Made by a program: the position numbers and the translations under genes. A DNA stretch of 64,000 bases. Origin: Pseudorhodoplanes sinuspersici. GTDB lineage: Bacteria; Pseudomonadota; Alphaproteobacteria; Rhizobiales; Xanthobacteraceae. A model generated the notes under the pieces. It had not been told where the DNA came from. It saw only the letters and a program-made list of their open reading frames with translations, and made no database searches. The stretch is from assembly GCF_002119765.1 (NCBI RefSeq), contig NZ_CP021112.1, positions 5,760,501 to 5,824,500 on the forward strand. The letters run 5' to 3'. Shown piece after piece: positions 26,324 to 34,993 of this stretch; position 1 is the stretch's first letter, and each line of letters starts with the position of its first letter.

Positions 26324-27343
26324 TCAGAAGCATAAAGCCGACATCGCCAGGAGTGTCGCAGAGCGCTTATCCGGACGAAACCATTGCAAATACCAGTTCA
26401 CGGTATCACGCAGCCCTTTTTCAAAGCTGCGTAGCGGCGTCCAATTGAGCGTTTTCCGGGCCTTGTCGCAAGACAAGAACATGGATGGTATTTCGTGCGT
26501 GATGGTGTTGGCGATCGTTGGTTTTTGCCGGCACCGCGCAATTTCAAGAATATCATCGACGATGTCGATAACTGACATTTGCACTTCATGGGAGAAATTG
26601 AATACCTCACCTCGCAGCTCCGGCCTGCTTGAAAGCCGCTCCGCCAACATGAGGTGCGCATGAGCCGCCTCTTCGATGCCAAGAAAATCTCGAACGAAAC
26701 GTCCGTTGGAACGGAGCTCCGGCTGCTCTCCAAGAGCACAACATCTGGAGATATAAGGAATGATGCGCGTGAAATTAAAATCGTAAGGGCCAAAGAAATT
26801 TGCGCAGCGTGTCACCGCAACATTCATACCATAGACCTTGCCGAAGCTTTGGGTCAGCAGATCCTGGGATGCTTTGGCCACCTCCTGTGGATGCCGGGGC
26901 TCAAGCGGCTGTGTCTCCCGGTAGGGTAATTCCAGAGAGCCGTAGGCCTTGTCGGACGAGCACACCACCATGACACATTCGGGACGCTGTTGCCGGATGA
27001 TATCGAGCAAGTGCCAGGTGCTCTCGACAGTCGAGCGCAAGCATCCGATCGGATCCGCAAGGGTTGCCTGCACGCCTCCACCGGCCATGGCGGTATGAAA
27101 GATCACATCGATACGGTGGCGATCGATTGTGTCCTCAAGCAGCTTTTTGTCGCACACATCGCCAACGATCAGCGCGACGCGCCGATCAAGCCCGCGCAGG
27201 AACAACTGAGAATCTTTTTTGTCGCGCCGCACGAGCGCCGCAACCTTTGCGCCGCGCTCAAGCAACTCGTGAACGAGCCAGCCACCCAGAAAGCCAGTGG
27301 CGCCCGTCACCAAAACCGATTTGTCTTGCCAGAAAACACCCAT
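26324..27343 (-). CDS. NAD-dependent epimerase/dehydratase family protein (catalytic Tyr replaced)
   Basis: Extended short-chain dehydrogenase resembling CDP-glucose 4,6-dehydratase. The Rossmann start is GATGFLGGWLV (residues 14-24), and SSDKAYGSLELPYRE carries the conserved Ser/Asp/Lys segment. The next conserved block normally reads HPYEVSKA, with the catalytic YxxxK; here it is HPQEVAKA, so Tyr is Gln and only the Lys is kept. Substrate-side residues VTRCANFFGPYDFNFTRIIP look normal. It stands alone with no sugar-transfer genes nearby. Either it is inactive, has a structural role, or uses another base. Confidence 0.82.
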   Translation of the reverse strand: MGVFWQDKSVLVTGATGFLGGWLVHELLERGAKVAALVRRDKKDSQLFLRGLDRRVALIVGDVCDKKLLEDTIDRHRIDVIFHTAMAGGGVQATLADPIGCLRSTVESTWHLLDIIRQQRPECVMVVCSSDKAYGSLELPYRETQPLEPRHPQEVAKASQDLLTQSFGKVYGMNVAVTRCANFFGPYDFNFTRIIPYISRCCALGEQPELRSNGRFVRDFLGIEEAAHAHLMLAERLSSRPELRGEVFNFSHEVQMSVIDIVDDILEIARCRQKPTIANTITHEIPSMFLSCDKARKTLNWTPLRSFEKGLRDTVNWYLQWFRPDKRSATLLAMSALCF

Positions 27344-27930
27344 TGATGACCCCTTTCTACGCTTTCAATAGAGGTCGCGCGTGAACCGAAAAACGCTTGT
27401 CGGGCACCCTCAATATCGAGCGGTCAATCAAATTACGCTTCTCAGCCTTCTCCGGTCGAGTTCCGCCGGCCGAACACAATGAGTTCAAATGAACCGATAT
27501 CGGATATTTTGGTATCAACTCCATACGCCTGACCACAGGCGCTTTGGCGTTGTATTGGTGTCACTTTTACCAATTTTGAGAGTCGTCAAGTCCTGCCCGT
27601 GACGTCTTGCCTCCCATCGAATGGGAATAGCAGAGAGAGAGAGGGAGAACCGGAAAGACTCCGGTTCATTCGTCAACGGATCGCTATTGCAAACGGTGCA
27701 GGTTCGGAGAGAGCCGGGAAAATCCGCGGCACATAATCGTCTGACCTGGTGGGGATTGGCGCTGGCCAGGCGATCAGACTCACGCGCTTTTCTTGTTGGG
27801 CCAGTATCAACAACGAAGTTCTGCGCGAATATTGACGCAGCGGTGTCCGGTCAATCAAGATGCGTTTCTACCGACAAAAGCAGCCATGCCCGACACCGTC
27901 CTCATGTCCGATACAGTCATGCCGACCGGT
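27344..27930. other. Intergenic region without recognised genes
   Basis: Nearly 590 bases. AT-rich stretches around 27500-27580 may be promoters. A short AG microsatellite lies at 27630-27641. Open frames here show no motif or ribosome site. Confidence 0.4.
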
Positions 27931-28242
27931 CTAAACACCATCTTTCGGGTTGCTCTTGCCTGTCAGAGACAGCCGCAATTGCTCGACGACCCGCAGCGCC
28001 TCCGGGACATGGCCGGCATCTGCACCACGCGCGATGCTGAGTTTCTCGAGAAGGTCCGCTGCATTGTCGAAGGCTTTCGCAAAGAGCGATCCGAGCGGGA
28101 TCCTGGAATTTCCAATCACCGTGACCGTTTCGATGATGAGTGCCTGTAGCGCGAGGGTTTCTGCCGACAGCGAAGCGATCTTCGCCTGATGGGCGGCGAC
28201 CATTTGCTGTAAAGCCTCAAGTTCGTCCAGTGGATCTGCCAT
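27931..28242 (-). CDS. Hypothetical helical protein
   Basis: A 103-residue soluble protein, nearly all helix: MADPLDELEALQQMVAAHQ, then ASLSAETLALQALIIETV and ADLLEKLSIARGADAG. Heptad-like leucines suggest a coiled coil. The ATG at 28242 is preferred to upstream codons because the longer N-terminus is low-quality sequence and GAGGTG lies close upstream. No family recognised. Confidence 0.55.
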   Translation of the reverse strand: MADPLDELEALQQMVAAHQAKIASLSAETLALQALIIETVTVIGNSRIPLGSLFAKAFDNAADLLEKLSIARGADAGHVPEALRVVEQLRLSLTGKSNPKDGV

Positions 28243-28544
28243 GGCGGCACCTCGGCAACCTGGATGTCTTGCATTCCATGGACCGGACAGGACGACGCGA
28301 AGCGTATGAGTGTTATCGCCGGCCGGGCGGGCTCTTTGGCATCCCCGGACTTTCCGTCTCGCGGGCAACCCCAATGGGGGCGATCCGAGCACGAGTACAA
28401 CTTCAGCCATAGAAGAGTCGTGGCGCGATTCGCAATCAAAATTCACACAGCAATGATGTGAGACGCCGCTCAGGTGGCCGCCAGCAAGGAACGTCCGGCC
28501 GAGGCATAGGAATAAATGGCTTTCCGGAGCCATCTCGATCGATT

Positions 28545-28573
28545 TCGATATATCTTGAAATACGATATATCGA
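28545..28573 (+). promoter_or_regulatory. PadR-type operator, inverted repeat
   Basis: Two perfect 10-base arms, TCGATATATC (28545-28554) and GATATATCGA (28564-28573), with a 9-base spacer, 16 bases before the padR start; a further half, TATATCG, follows at 28578-28584. PadR regulators bind such AT-rich dyads in their own promoters, so autoregulation is likely. The rest of the 28243-28589 gap shows nothing further. Confidence 0.7.
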
Positions 28574-28589
28574 GACCTATATCGCGGTC

Positions 28590-29189
28590 ATGAAACACAG
28601 ACACAGAGGCGGCCCAGGCCGCGAATTCAGCCATTCCCAACACTCAGACCAAGACGCAGGCGACGAGCGTCATCCTCATCGCCGCGGCCGCCATGCCGGC
28701 CTCCGGGAGGGCGGCGGCCGGCACGGCCGGCGGCTTTTCGATTATGGCGAGCTTCGGTTGCTGGTTCTGGCGATGATCGCCGAAGAGCCGCGCCACGGCT
28801 ACGAACTGATGCGCGCGATCGAAGAGCGCATGGGCGGCAGCTACAGTCCAAGTCCCGGCGTCATCTACCCGACCCTCTCCTGGATCGAAGACATGGGCTA
28901 TGCCGTGGTCGAAACCGAAGACTCAGGCCGCAAGCGTTACCGCGTGACGCCGGAAGGCGAAGCGTCCATTGCCGCCAACAAACCCGCCATCGATGCCTTG
29001 TTCGCGCGGATCGGCATGGCCGGCAAAGGCCGCCGCGAAGGCGTGCCGGCGCCGATCATCCGGGCGATGGAAAATCTGAAACTCGCGCTGCGCCTCCGGC
29101 TCAGGAACGGGCCGGTGGATCAGGCGGATGCCGCACGCATTGCCGAAGCGATCGACGAAGCGGCGCAGAAGGTGGAGCGCAGCGCATGA
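28590..29189 (+). CDS. PadR family transcriptional regulator
   Basis: Winged-helix repressor of 199 residues. After a His/Arg-rich N-terminal stretch (residues 1-50, RHRHRGG-like, possibly metal-binding or disordered) comes the PadR domain: LRLLVLAMIAEEPRHGYELM, SPSPGVIYPTLSWIEDMGY and the wing GRKRYRVTPEGEASI. The C-terminal dimerisation helix ends at VERSA. Its stop overlaps the start of the DUF2218 gene by 4 bases. The promoter carries a clear inverted repeat at 28545-28573. The His-rich leader suggests a metal signal, which fits the usual siderophore/iron context of this pair, but this is inference. Confidence 0.88.
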   Translation: MKHRHRGGPGREFSHSQHSDQDAGDERHPHRRGRHAGLREGGGRHGRRLFDYGELRLLVLAMIAEEPRHGYELMRAIEERMGGSYSPSPGVIYPTLSWIEDMGYAVVETEDSGRKRYRVTPEGEASIAANKPAIDALFARIGMAGKGRREGVPAPIIRAMENLKLALRLRLRNGPVDQADAARIAEAIDEAAQKVERSA

Positions 29190-29491
29190 ATACCACGACC
29201 ACGCATCGCGTGCGGAGCATCGCCGAGGTCGTAACGCCGGTCCCTGCGCGCTACCTCGCCCAGCTCTGCAAGCATTTTCAACACAAGCTCGATGTCGCGT
29301 TCGACAGCCAGTCAGGACACATCGTGTTCCCGTTAGGCGATTGCCGCCTCACGGCCGGCGACAGCACACTGACATTGTCTGCGGAGGCCGACGATCAGGA
29401 GAAACTCGCAAAGTTGCAGGATGTCGTCGCGCGGCATCTCGTTCGTTTTGCATTTCGCGAGGAGATGCAGATCGACTGGCGCGCGGCCTGA
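29186..29491 (+). CDS. DUF2218 family protein
   Basis: A 101-residue protein matching DUF2218 (start STAEVVTPVPARYLAQLCKHF-like, here SIAEVVTPVPARYLAQL, and end AFREEMQIDWRAA). The family is usually found next to siderophore-interacting proteins and PadR regulators. It is translationally coupled to the upstream padR gene. The His/Cys content (C30, H32) is low, so any metal role is unproven. Confidence 0.85.
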   Translation: MNTTTTHRVRSIAEVVTPVPARYLAQLCKHFQHKLDVAFDSQSGHIVFPLGDCRLTAGDSTLTLSAEADDQEKLAKLQDVVARHLVRFAFREEMQIDWRAA

Positions 29492-29550
29492 GGCAAGCCT
29501 TGCGCCGAAAGGGCTGTTGTTGTCTGAAACCCGCTTCGCATTTTTCGGCA

Positions 29551-29754
29551 TCATGCTCCCGGCGCTTTGTCCTTTTTCTTCGCGACCGGGTACAGCACGC
29601 CACAGGCGGTACACCGAAACACATTCACAACGGCTTCGACGGCTTTGTGCATCGGCGCCAGCACCGTGTTTGCACCACAGAGTGGACAGTTCGGTGTTGC
29701 AATCGCATCGCTATGACTATCGGGCTTGATATCAGACGTTTTGAAATCGGACAT
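29551..29754 (-). CDS. Zinc-ribbon protein (67 aa)
   Basis: Small protein with two Cys pairs, CPLCG (residues 23-27) and CTACG (48-52), forming a zinc ribbon; the C-terminus is Lys-rich (AKKKDKAPGA). The start at 29754 has a strong ribosome site AGAGGAGG 7 bases upstream. A longer start (29907) would add unsupported residues. Function unknown; the pattern suggests a DNA- or RNA-binding accessory. Confidence 0.7.
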   Translation of the reverse strand: MSDFKTSDIKPDSHSDAIATPNCPLCGANTVLAPMHKAVEAVVNVFRCTACGVLYPVAKKKDKAPGA

Positions 29755-30083
29755 GAGAAAGCCTCCTCTGCTTGCGCGCAGAAAATTTCTCTCCGAATTG
29801 TCGGGTGAGCTGATGCCGTTGAGCGGCACAGGATCAACGCGTTCGCACGGGGATCGGTGCCATAACGAAATGCTGACAGGATTTTGAAAAAATGCGGGAA
29901 CCCGCAAATTGCGAGCGGCAGCAGTGCATCACCCGCTCATTCTCGCCCAAGCGGGAATCCAGTTCTAAAGCTTCCGAGTGCGCCGCTTTCGCGCGACGTC
30001 CGCGGGATGAGCGGGTGGAAGGGTTATTCAGCTGAAGGAAAAAATGAGAAAACCTGAGTGTGAGTAGACAGAGCAGCCCTGCC
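29755..30083. other. Intergenic region without recognised genes
   Basis: About 330 bases between two minus-strand genes. No motif, RNA or clear hairpin with a T-run was identified. Confidence 0.4.
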
Positions 30084-30302
30084 CTATCGCTTCTTTTTCT
30101 TCTTTGGCTTCGTGGATTCTTTTGTCTTCTTCACCGGAGTGAGATCCGGAATCGGCTGGCCGGCATCTCTGGCCAGACGCGCGGCGCGCAACGCCGCCAT
30201 CCGATCGACTGCGGATGTCTGACGGTCGTTATATTCCTTCAGCGCCGCTATCTTGTCCGCCTCGGTCTGCTTGCCAATCATCGATAAAGCCTCAGCGATC
30301 AT
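30084..30302 (-). CDS. Small protein with Lys-rich tail
   Basis: A 72-residue protein beginning MIAEALSMIGKQTEADKI, with a helical middle and a basic tail KPKKKKKR. The start at 30302 is chosen by helix continuity; a longer start at 30386 is possible. The tail suggests nucleic-acid binding. Not recognised. Confidence 0.45.
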   Translation of the reverse strand: MIAEALSMIGKQTEADKIAALKEYNDRQTSAVDRMAALRAARLARDAGQPIPDLTPVKKTKESTKPKKKKKR

Positions 30303-30490
30303 CGTCGAACTTGTTAAGCAGTCCGGAAATGCAGCAACAACTCCGCCCTTCGCGGGAATGTTTGCGAAGGGCAGAGCCGGCAGCAACGCTCAACGCATCA
30401 TGCGATCCGGTAAACGCATCGCTGCCTTGAAAAGCAACCTTCGCCAGTACATCCGTGGTCGAGGATCGCTTTGCTGTTCATGCGCCGATG

Positions 30491-30700
30491 TTATGCGGCG
30501 CGCAGGTTGTCGGCCGAAGACTTGCCAGTCTTGCGGTCGGCACGGACTTCGAAGGAGACCTTCTGGCCTTCATTCAGTCCCGACAAGCCGGCACGTTCGA
30601 CGGCACTGATGTGCACGAAAACGTCCTGACCGCCGTCATCCGGCTGAATGAATCCGAAACCTTTGGTGCCGTTGAACCACTTCACGGTTCCCGTCTGCAT
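30491..30700 (-). CDS. Cold-shock protein, CspA family
   Basis: A 69-residue single-stranded nucleic-acid-binding protein. RNP1 is KGFGFIQP and RNP2 VFVHISAVE; the rest fits the five-strand cold-shock fold ([17 protein letters not shown] at the start, [14 protein letters not shown] at the end). The start at 30700 is standard; an alternative lies three codons upstream. The long leader before it (over 100 bases of AT-poor DNA) may hold cold-shock control, as is usual for csp genes. CspA-type proteins of this group act as RNA chaperones. Confidence 0.93.
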   Translation of the reverse strand: MQTGTVKWFNGTKGFGFIQPDDGGQDVFVHISAVERAGLSGLNEGQKVSFEVRADRKTGKSSADNLRAA

Positions 30701-30917
30701 GGGAGCCAATCCTTTAGATATGCGTGTATAGAGCCGCGCGTTAACGCAGCCGGTTTAGTCGAGTTTTAGGAGTGAATGTCGTTGTCAGGCGCGTAGTGCG
30801 CGGCAGGCCAAGTCGTTCGGCCCGAAAGCTCGATGAAACCATGTATAGACATCTTTGAAGGAATTACAACCCGACGGCAGCCGATCTTTTCACCGCCACA
30901 ATTCGCGGGGTCGCTCA

Positions 30918-31271
30918 TTACGGCTCGCTGGCGAACCGCAAACGTCCCGCAGGCTGCAGCGAGCGCGCATCGAAAGTGCGGATTTCGGTAGTACCGCCGA
31001 CGTCGAGCGTCACCACCACACGGTCTCCCGCAATCGCCGTCGACAGCACCTTGGCTCCCTTCGGCAGCATCGACACCACATCGACATTGACCGGCGCGCT
31101 TCCCTCGCTGCGAAAAACCCGGTAGCCGATCATGACGATGACGACGGAAATGCCGAGCAAGGTGGCAAAGCCCGACAGCATCGACATTCTGCGGACACGG
31201 TTGACCACCGCCTGCGCGCCGGGATCGAGTGGTTTGCCGTCAGGGTCTTTGAGATCGTCGGTCGAAGACAT
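30918..31271 (-). CDS. DUF6476 family membrane-anchored protein
   Basis: A 117-residue protein with an N-terminal polar part (MSSTDDLKDPDGKPLDP), one membrane segment (SGFATLLGISVVIVMIGYRVF) and a small beta-rich periplasmic domain (GDRVVVTLDVGGTTEIRTFD, RSLQPAGRLRFA). Such DUF6476 proteins typically sit divergent to an rluD gene in Hyphomicrobiales, as here (30-base gap). Function unknown. Confidence 0.75.
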   Translation of the reverse strand: MSSTDDLKDPDGKPLDPGAQAVVNRVRRMSMLSGFATLLGISVVIVMIGYRVFRSEGSAPVNVDVVSMLPKGAKVLSTAIAGDRVVVTLDVGGTTEIRTFDARSLQPAGRLRFASEP

Positions 31272-31301
31272 GGTTGAAACTTGCAGGGCCAGACTGGTGT
31301 G

Positions 31302-32297
31302 ATGACGGAAGAACAGGTTGAGACGGTGCAGGTCGGGGCGGAGCAATCCGGCGACCGGCTCGACCGCATGCTTGCCTCCGGGCTCCCGGCCCTGTCGCGT
31401 ACGCGGCTGAAGGCGCTGATCCTGGATGGCGCCGTGACGGCCGGCGGCCGCACCATCCTTGATCCGGGGTATCGCGTCAAATCCGGCGAACTGCTGCAGG
31501 TTCATGTGCCGCCGCCGGAACCAGCCGAGCCCGAAGGCGAGAACATCCCGCTCTCGATCTTGTATGAAGACGACGAGTTGATCGTGATCGACAAGCCGGC
31601 CGGCCTCGTGGTCCATCCGGCCGCGGGGCATCAGACCGGCACGTTGGTGAATGCGCTGATTGCCCATTGCGGGGCATCGCTGTCGGGCATCGGCGGGGTG
31701 ATGCGGCCAGGCATCGTGCACCGTCTGGATAAGGACACCTCGGGGGTGATGGTGGTGGCCAAGACCGACCGCGCCCATAAGGCCTTGTCGGAGCAATTCG
31801 CCGATCATGGCCGCACCGGCCCCTTGGAGCGTGCCTATCTCGCTTTCGCCTGGGGCGTCCCGGAGCGGCCTCGCGGCACGATCGAGGCGCCGATCGACCG
31901 GCACCCCCACTCCCGCGACAAAATGGCAGTGCGCGGCAGCGGCCGCGAGGCCATCACCCATTGGGACGTCAGGGAGAAATATGCCGGCGCCGACGGCAAA
32001 CCGGTGGCCAGCCTGATCGAATGCCGGCTGGAGACCGGCCGGACGCACCAGATCCGAGTGCATCTGGCGCATATCGGCCATCCGATTCTCGGCGACGAAA
32101 CTTACGCGACTGGCTTTAAAACCAAGGCCGCCCGGCTTCCATTACCTGCGCAGGACGCTTTGGAGGGGCTTGGAAGACAGGCTCTTCATGCTTACTTGCT
32201 GGCTTTCCAACACCCACAATCGGGCAAGATCGAGCAATTCCGGTCGGAACTGCCGATCCCACTCGCCCGTTTGCGTAATAGCTTGTCAGGCAGGTAA
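31302..32297 (+). CDS. RluA family pseudouridine synthase (RluD-like)
   Basis: Converts uridine to pseudouridine in rRNA (probably 23S helix 69). The N-terminal S4 domain begins GDRLDRMLASGLPALSRTRL. The catalytic domain has IDKPAGLVVHPAAGHQ and GIVHRLDKDTSGVMVVAK, whose Asp is the nucleophile, then RLETGRTHQIRVHLAHIGHP. Length (331 aa) fits RluD rather than the shorter RluC relatives. The ATG at 31302 is favoured over 31281. Divergent to the DUF6476 gene and upstream of rpoH, an arrangement commonly conserved in rhizobia. Confidence 0.92.
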   Translation: MTEEQVETVQVGAEQSGDRLDRMLASGLPALSRTRLKALILDGAVTAGGRTILDPGYRVKSGELLQVHVPPPEPAEPEGENIPLSILYEDDELIVIDKPAGLVVHPAAGHQTGTLVNALIAHCGASLSGIGGVMRPGIVHRLDKDTSGVMVVAKTDRAHKALSEQFADHGRTGPLERAYLAFAWGVPERPRGTIEAPIDRHPHSRDKMAVRGSGREAITHWDVREKYAGADGKPVASLIECRLETGRTHQIRVHLAHIGHPILGDETYATGFKTKAARLPLPAQDALEGLGRQALHAYLLAFQHPQSGKIEQFRSELPIPLARLRNSLSGR

Positions 32298-32366
32298 CCA
32301 AGGCCGGCTTCGACCGTGGTTTCTGAAAAATATGAACTAAATCATAGACTTAATCCGCGGCTTTCG

Positions 32367-32382
32367 GTCACCGATAGGTGAC
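32367..32382. promoter_or_regulatory. Perfect inverted repeat upstream of rpoH
   Basis: GTCACC-GATA-GGTGAC, a perfect 16-base dyad about 145 bases before the rpoH start codon. A regulator site or a short RNA hairpin in the leader are both possible; no known consensus is matched. Confidence 0.45.
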
Positions 32383-32526
32383 AGGATTGTAACTTCCCTT
32401 CCGGGGGTGAGTCTCATATTCTGCATCCGCGGTTTTGCACCGCAGCATGCACCACCGGGCCGAACAGGTCGGCGGGGCATATGTCCGCCGATCCTCGGGG
32501 ACATGAACTTAATGGAGGGCGCAAAA

Positions 32527-33435
32527 ATGGCCCGTTCAACGGCTATGCCGATGATCACCGCCGAAGGCGGTTTGTCGAAGTATCTTGAAGAAATCCGCCG
32601 GTTTCCGATGCTGGAGCCGCAGGAAGAATACATGTTGGCGAAGAGCTGGCGCGAACACGGCGATCGTGACGCGGCGCACAAACTCGTCACCAGCCATCTG
32701 CGGCTCGTCGCCAAGATCGCGATGGGGTATCGCGGCTACGGCCTGCCGATTTCCGAGATCGTCTCGGAAGGCAATGTCGGCCTGATGCAGGCGGTGAAGC
32801 GGTTCGAGCCTGAAAAAGGCTTCCGCCTCGCGACCTATGCGATGTGGTGGATCAAGGCCGCCATCCAGGAATACATCCTGCGTTCGTGGTCGCTCGTGAA
32901 GATGGGCACCACCGCGAACCAGAAGAAGCTGTTCTTCAACCTGCGCAAGGCGAAGAGCAAAATCTCGGCGCTGAATGACGGCGATCTCAAGCCCGATCAG
33001 GTCGCGCAGATCGCCAAGCGTCTCGGCGTGACGGAAAAGGACGTTGTCGACATGAACCGCCGTCTCGGCGGCGATACGTCGCTCAACGCGCCGATCCGCG
33101 ACGATGGCGATTCCGGCGAGTGGCAGGACTGGCTTGCGGACGAATCCGCCGGTCAGGAAGAAATCCTGGCCGACAACGAGGAGATGGACAATCGCCGGTC
33201 CGCGCTCGATCACGCGCTGACCGTGCTCAACGATCGCGAACGCCGCATCTTCGAGGCGCGGCGTCTCGCCGACGATCCGGTCACGCTCGAGGAGCTGGCG
33301 GAAGAGTTCGGCGTCTCGCGCGAACGCGTGCGTCAGATCGAAGTGCGTGCGTTCGAAAAGGTGCAGAAGGCGGTGAAGAATAAAGTCGCCGCGCTCGAAA
33401 CGCCGAAGGCGCAGGAAGCGCTGGCCGCCCACTGA
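32527..33435 (+). CDS. rpoH: RNA polymerase sigma factor RpoH (heat shock)
   Basis: Alternative sigma-70-family factor of 302 residues. Region 2 is clear (KLVTSHLRLVAKIAMGYRGY, GNVGLMQAVKRFEPEKGFRL, YAMWWIKAAIQEYILRSW). The RpoH-specific box QKKLFFNLRKAK starts at Q132. Region 4.2 is LEELAEEFGVSRERVRQIE. The ATG at 32527 follows GGAGG by 8 bases; an upstream ATG (32502) lacks this. Many rhizobia carry two or three rpoH genes, so this may be one of several. A strong terminator follows at 33460. Confidence 0.95.
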   Translation: MARSTAMPMITAEGGLSKYLEEIRRFPMLEPQEEYMLAKSWREHGDRDAAHKLVTSHLRLVAKIAMGYRGYGLPISEIVSEGNVGLMQAVKRFEPEKGFRLATYAMWWIKAAIQEYILRSWSLVKMGTTANQKKLFFNLRKAKSKISALNDGDLKPDQVAQIAKRLGVTEKDVVDMNRRLGGDTSLNAPIRDDGDSGEWQDWLADESAGQEEILADNEEMDNRRSALDHALTVLNDRERRIFEARRLADDPVTLEELAEEFGVSRERVRQIEVRAFEKVQKAVKNKVAALETPKAQEALAAH

Positions 33436-33459
33436 AAAGCGGTACATTTTGAATTTGAA

Positions 33460-33486
33460 AGCCGGGCTTGATGCCCGGCTTTTTTA
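33460..33486 (+). terminator. Intrinsic terminator of rpoH
   Basis: AGCCGGGC (33460-33467), loop TTGAT, GCCCGGCT (33473-33480), then TTTTT. It sits 25 bases after the rpoH stop. Confidence 0.9.
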
Positions 33487-33538
33487 TTGCCGGCGGATAT
33501 CATCGACAATGACACGGCCTTGAATCGCTTTTCACTTC

Positions 33539-33548
33539 ATGACGTCAT
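33539..33548. promoter_or_regulatory. Palindrome upstream of the Ntn hydrolase gene
   Basis: ATGACGTCAT is a perfect 10-base palindrome; a related half GGCGTCAT follows 22 bases later (33560-33567). Possible operator for the gene at 33658; inference only. Confidence 0.3.
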
Positions 33549-33657
33549 TTTACATTTACGGCGTCATAAGCATGATCGCCATCAACACGGCCTGCCCGCC
33601 TCTCCTGTGAGTATCCTTGCGAGGATCTCGGACGGCATTCGGCAACAGGAGCACATC

Positions 33658-34752
33658 ATGGCGCGCCGCATCTCGCAATTTGCAGCCTTCGGTCTATTGG
33701 CGAGTGTGACGGCGATCTCCGGCGCGGCCCTCGCCTGCACCCGCACCTTGTATGTCGGCGCCGACAATATGGTCATCACCGGACGGAACATGGACTGGAA
33801 AGAGGACATGGCCTCCAACCTCTGGGTGTTTCCGGCGGGGCTCAAGCGCGACGGCGCTTCGGGACCGAAATCCATCACATGGACATCGAAATACGGCAGC
33901 GTGATCGTCTCGGGGTATGAAGTCGGCAGCACCGACGGGCTGAACGAGCGCGGCCTCGTTGCCAACCTGCTGTATCTGGCGGAATCGGAATATCCGAAAC
34001 CGGTCGACGGTCGTCCCTATCTGTCGATCGCCGCGTGGGTGCAATATGTGCTCGATAATTTCGGCACGGTCGCAGAGACCGTCACCGCGTTGCGGGCCGA
34101 GCCGTACAACATCCTGGCTCCCAGCCTGCCGAATGGCGTCGCCGCGGCACTCCATCTGTCGATCTCCGACGCCAGCGGCGATTCCGCGATTTTCGAATAT
34201 ATCCAGGGCAAATTGGTGATCCACCACGGCAAGCAATATTCGGTCATGACCAACTCGCCGAGCTACGACAAACAGATTGCGCTCAATGAGTACTGGAAGG
34301 ACATCGGCGGCCTCACCTTCCTGCCCGGCACCAACCGCGCCGCAGACCGTTTCGCGCGCGCATCATTCCTGCTCAATGCGATCCCAAAAGAGATCGACAA
34401 GAATTATATCCAAAGCGTGCCTGAGCAATCCTACGCTTATCAGGCCGTCGCGAGCGTGCTCAGCGTGCAGCGCGCCGTCAGCGTGCCGCTCGGCATCTCG
34501 ACACCGGATCAGCCGAATATCTCGTCCACCATCTGGCGCACGGCATCGGATCAGAAGAACCTGATTTATTATTTCGACTCCGCTACGCGTCCCAACACAT
34601 TCTGGGTGTCGCTCGCCAAGCTCGATCTCAAACCTGGAGCGCCCATAAAGAAACTCACCATTCAAAATGGCGAGGTTTATTCTGGCGATGTATCAGAACA
34701 ATTCAAACACGCCGAGCCGTTCAAGTTCCTGCCAGGAACGCCGCCTCAATAG
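33658..34752 (+). CDS. Exported choloylglycine hydrolase-type Ntn amidase
   Basis: Linear amide C-N hydrolase of the bile salt hydrolase/penicillin V acylase family. A signal peptide ends ALA and the mature protein begins at C27 (CTRTLYVGADN), the N-terminal nucleophile; RNMDWKEDM supplies the next conserved residues (Arg and Asp of the active site), and SVMTNSPSYDKQ and NVASVLSVQ-like QAVASVLSVQRAV the later ones. Cleavage of the signal exposes the catalytic Cys directly, as in related periplasmic enzymes. AGGA precedes the ATG. Natural substrates in soil bacteria may be acyl-homoserine lactones or N-acyl amides; none can be assigned. Confidence 0.87.
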   Translation: MARRISQFAAFGLLASVTAISGAALACTRTLYVGADNMVITGRNMDWKEDMASNLWVFPAGLKRDGASGPKSITWTSKYGSVIVSGYEVGSTDGLNERGLVANLLYLAESEYPKPVDGRPYLSIAAWVQYVLDNFGTVAETVTALRAEPYNILAPSLPNGVAAALHLSISDASGDSAIFEYIQGKLVIHHGKQYSVMTNSPSYDKQIALNEYWKDIGGLTFLPGTNRAADRFARASFLLNAIPKEIDKNYIQSVPEQSYAYQAVASVLSVQRAVSVPLGISTPDQPNISSTIWRTASDQKNLIYYFDSATRPNTFWVSLAKLDLKPGAPIKKLTIQNGEVYSGDVSEQFKHAEPFKFLPGTPPQ

Positions 34753-34835
34753 GCAGCACGCGATCATCATGCCGAAATGTTGAGCTTTCTCGTCGTCGCC
34801 GCGCATTAACGCAGCAACTTCAACATAGAAACAGC

Positions 34836-34866
34836 AAAGCCGGGCACGCAGCCCGGCTTTTTTTAT
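34836..34866 (+). terminator. Intrinsic terminator of the Ntn hydrolase gene
   Basis: AAAGCCGGGC, loop ACGCA, GCCCGGCTTT, then a T-run to 34864. The stem core AGCCGGGC/GCCCGGCT equals that of the rpoH and alpha/beta hydrolase terminators. Confidence 0.9.
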
Positions 34867-34924
34867 TTCAATTTTTGACACGCGTTCTTGATTTCAACCG
34901 CCGGAATTCGGTCCGAGAGCTGGA

Positions 34925-34985
34925 CTAGAGCGTTTTCGAGCGAAGTGCGAAGTGGGTACCGGTTCGCATGAAGAAAACGCTCAAC
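34925..34985 (+). repeat. Dispersed element, family A
   Basis: GAGCGTTTTCGAGCGAAGTG, then GGTACCGGTTCGC and GAAGAAAACGCTC. The ends (GAGCGTTTTC/GAAAACGCTC) are inverted, giving an imperfect cruciform. Related copies or parts lie at 19955-19998, 59105-59240 and 63043-63100. Confidence 0.65.
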
Positions 34986-34993
34986 ACAAAACG

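Noticed and set aside
27621-28040. 139-codon plus-strand frame
   Set aside because: No motif; overlaps the better-supported minus-strand gene at 27931-28242.
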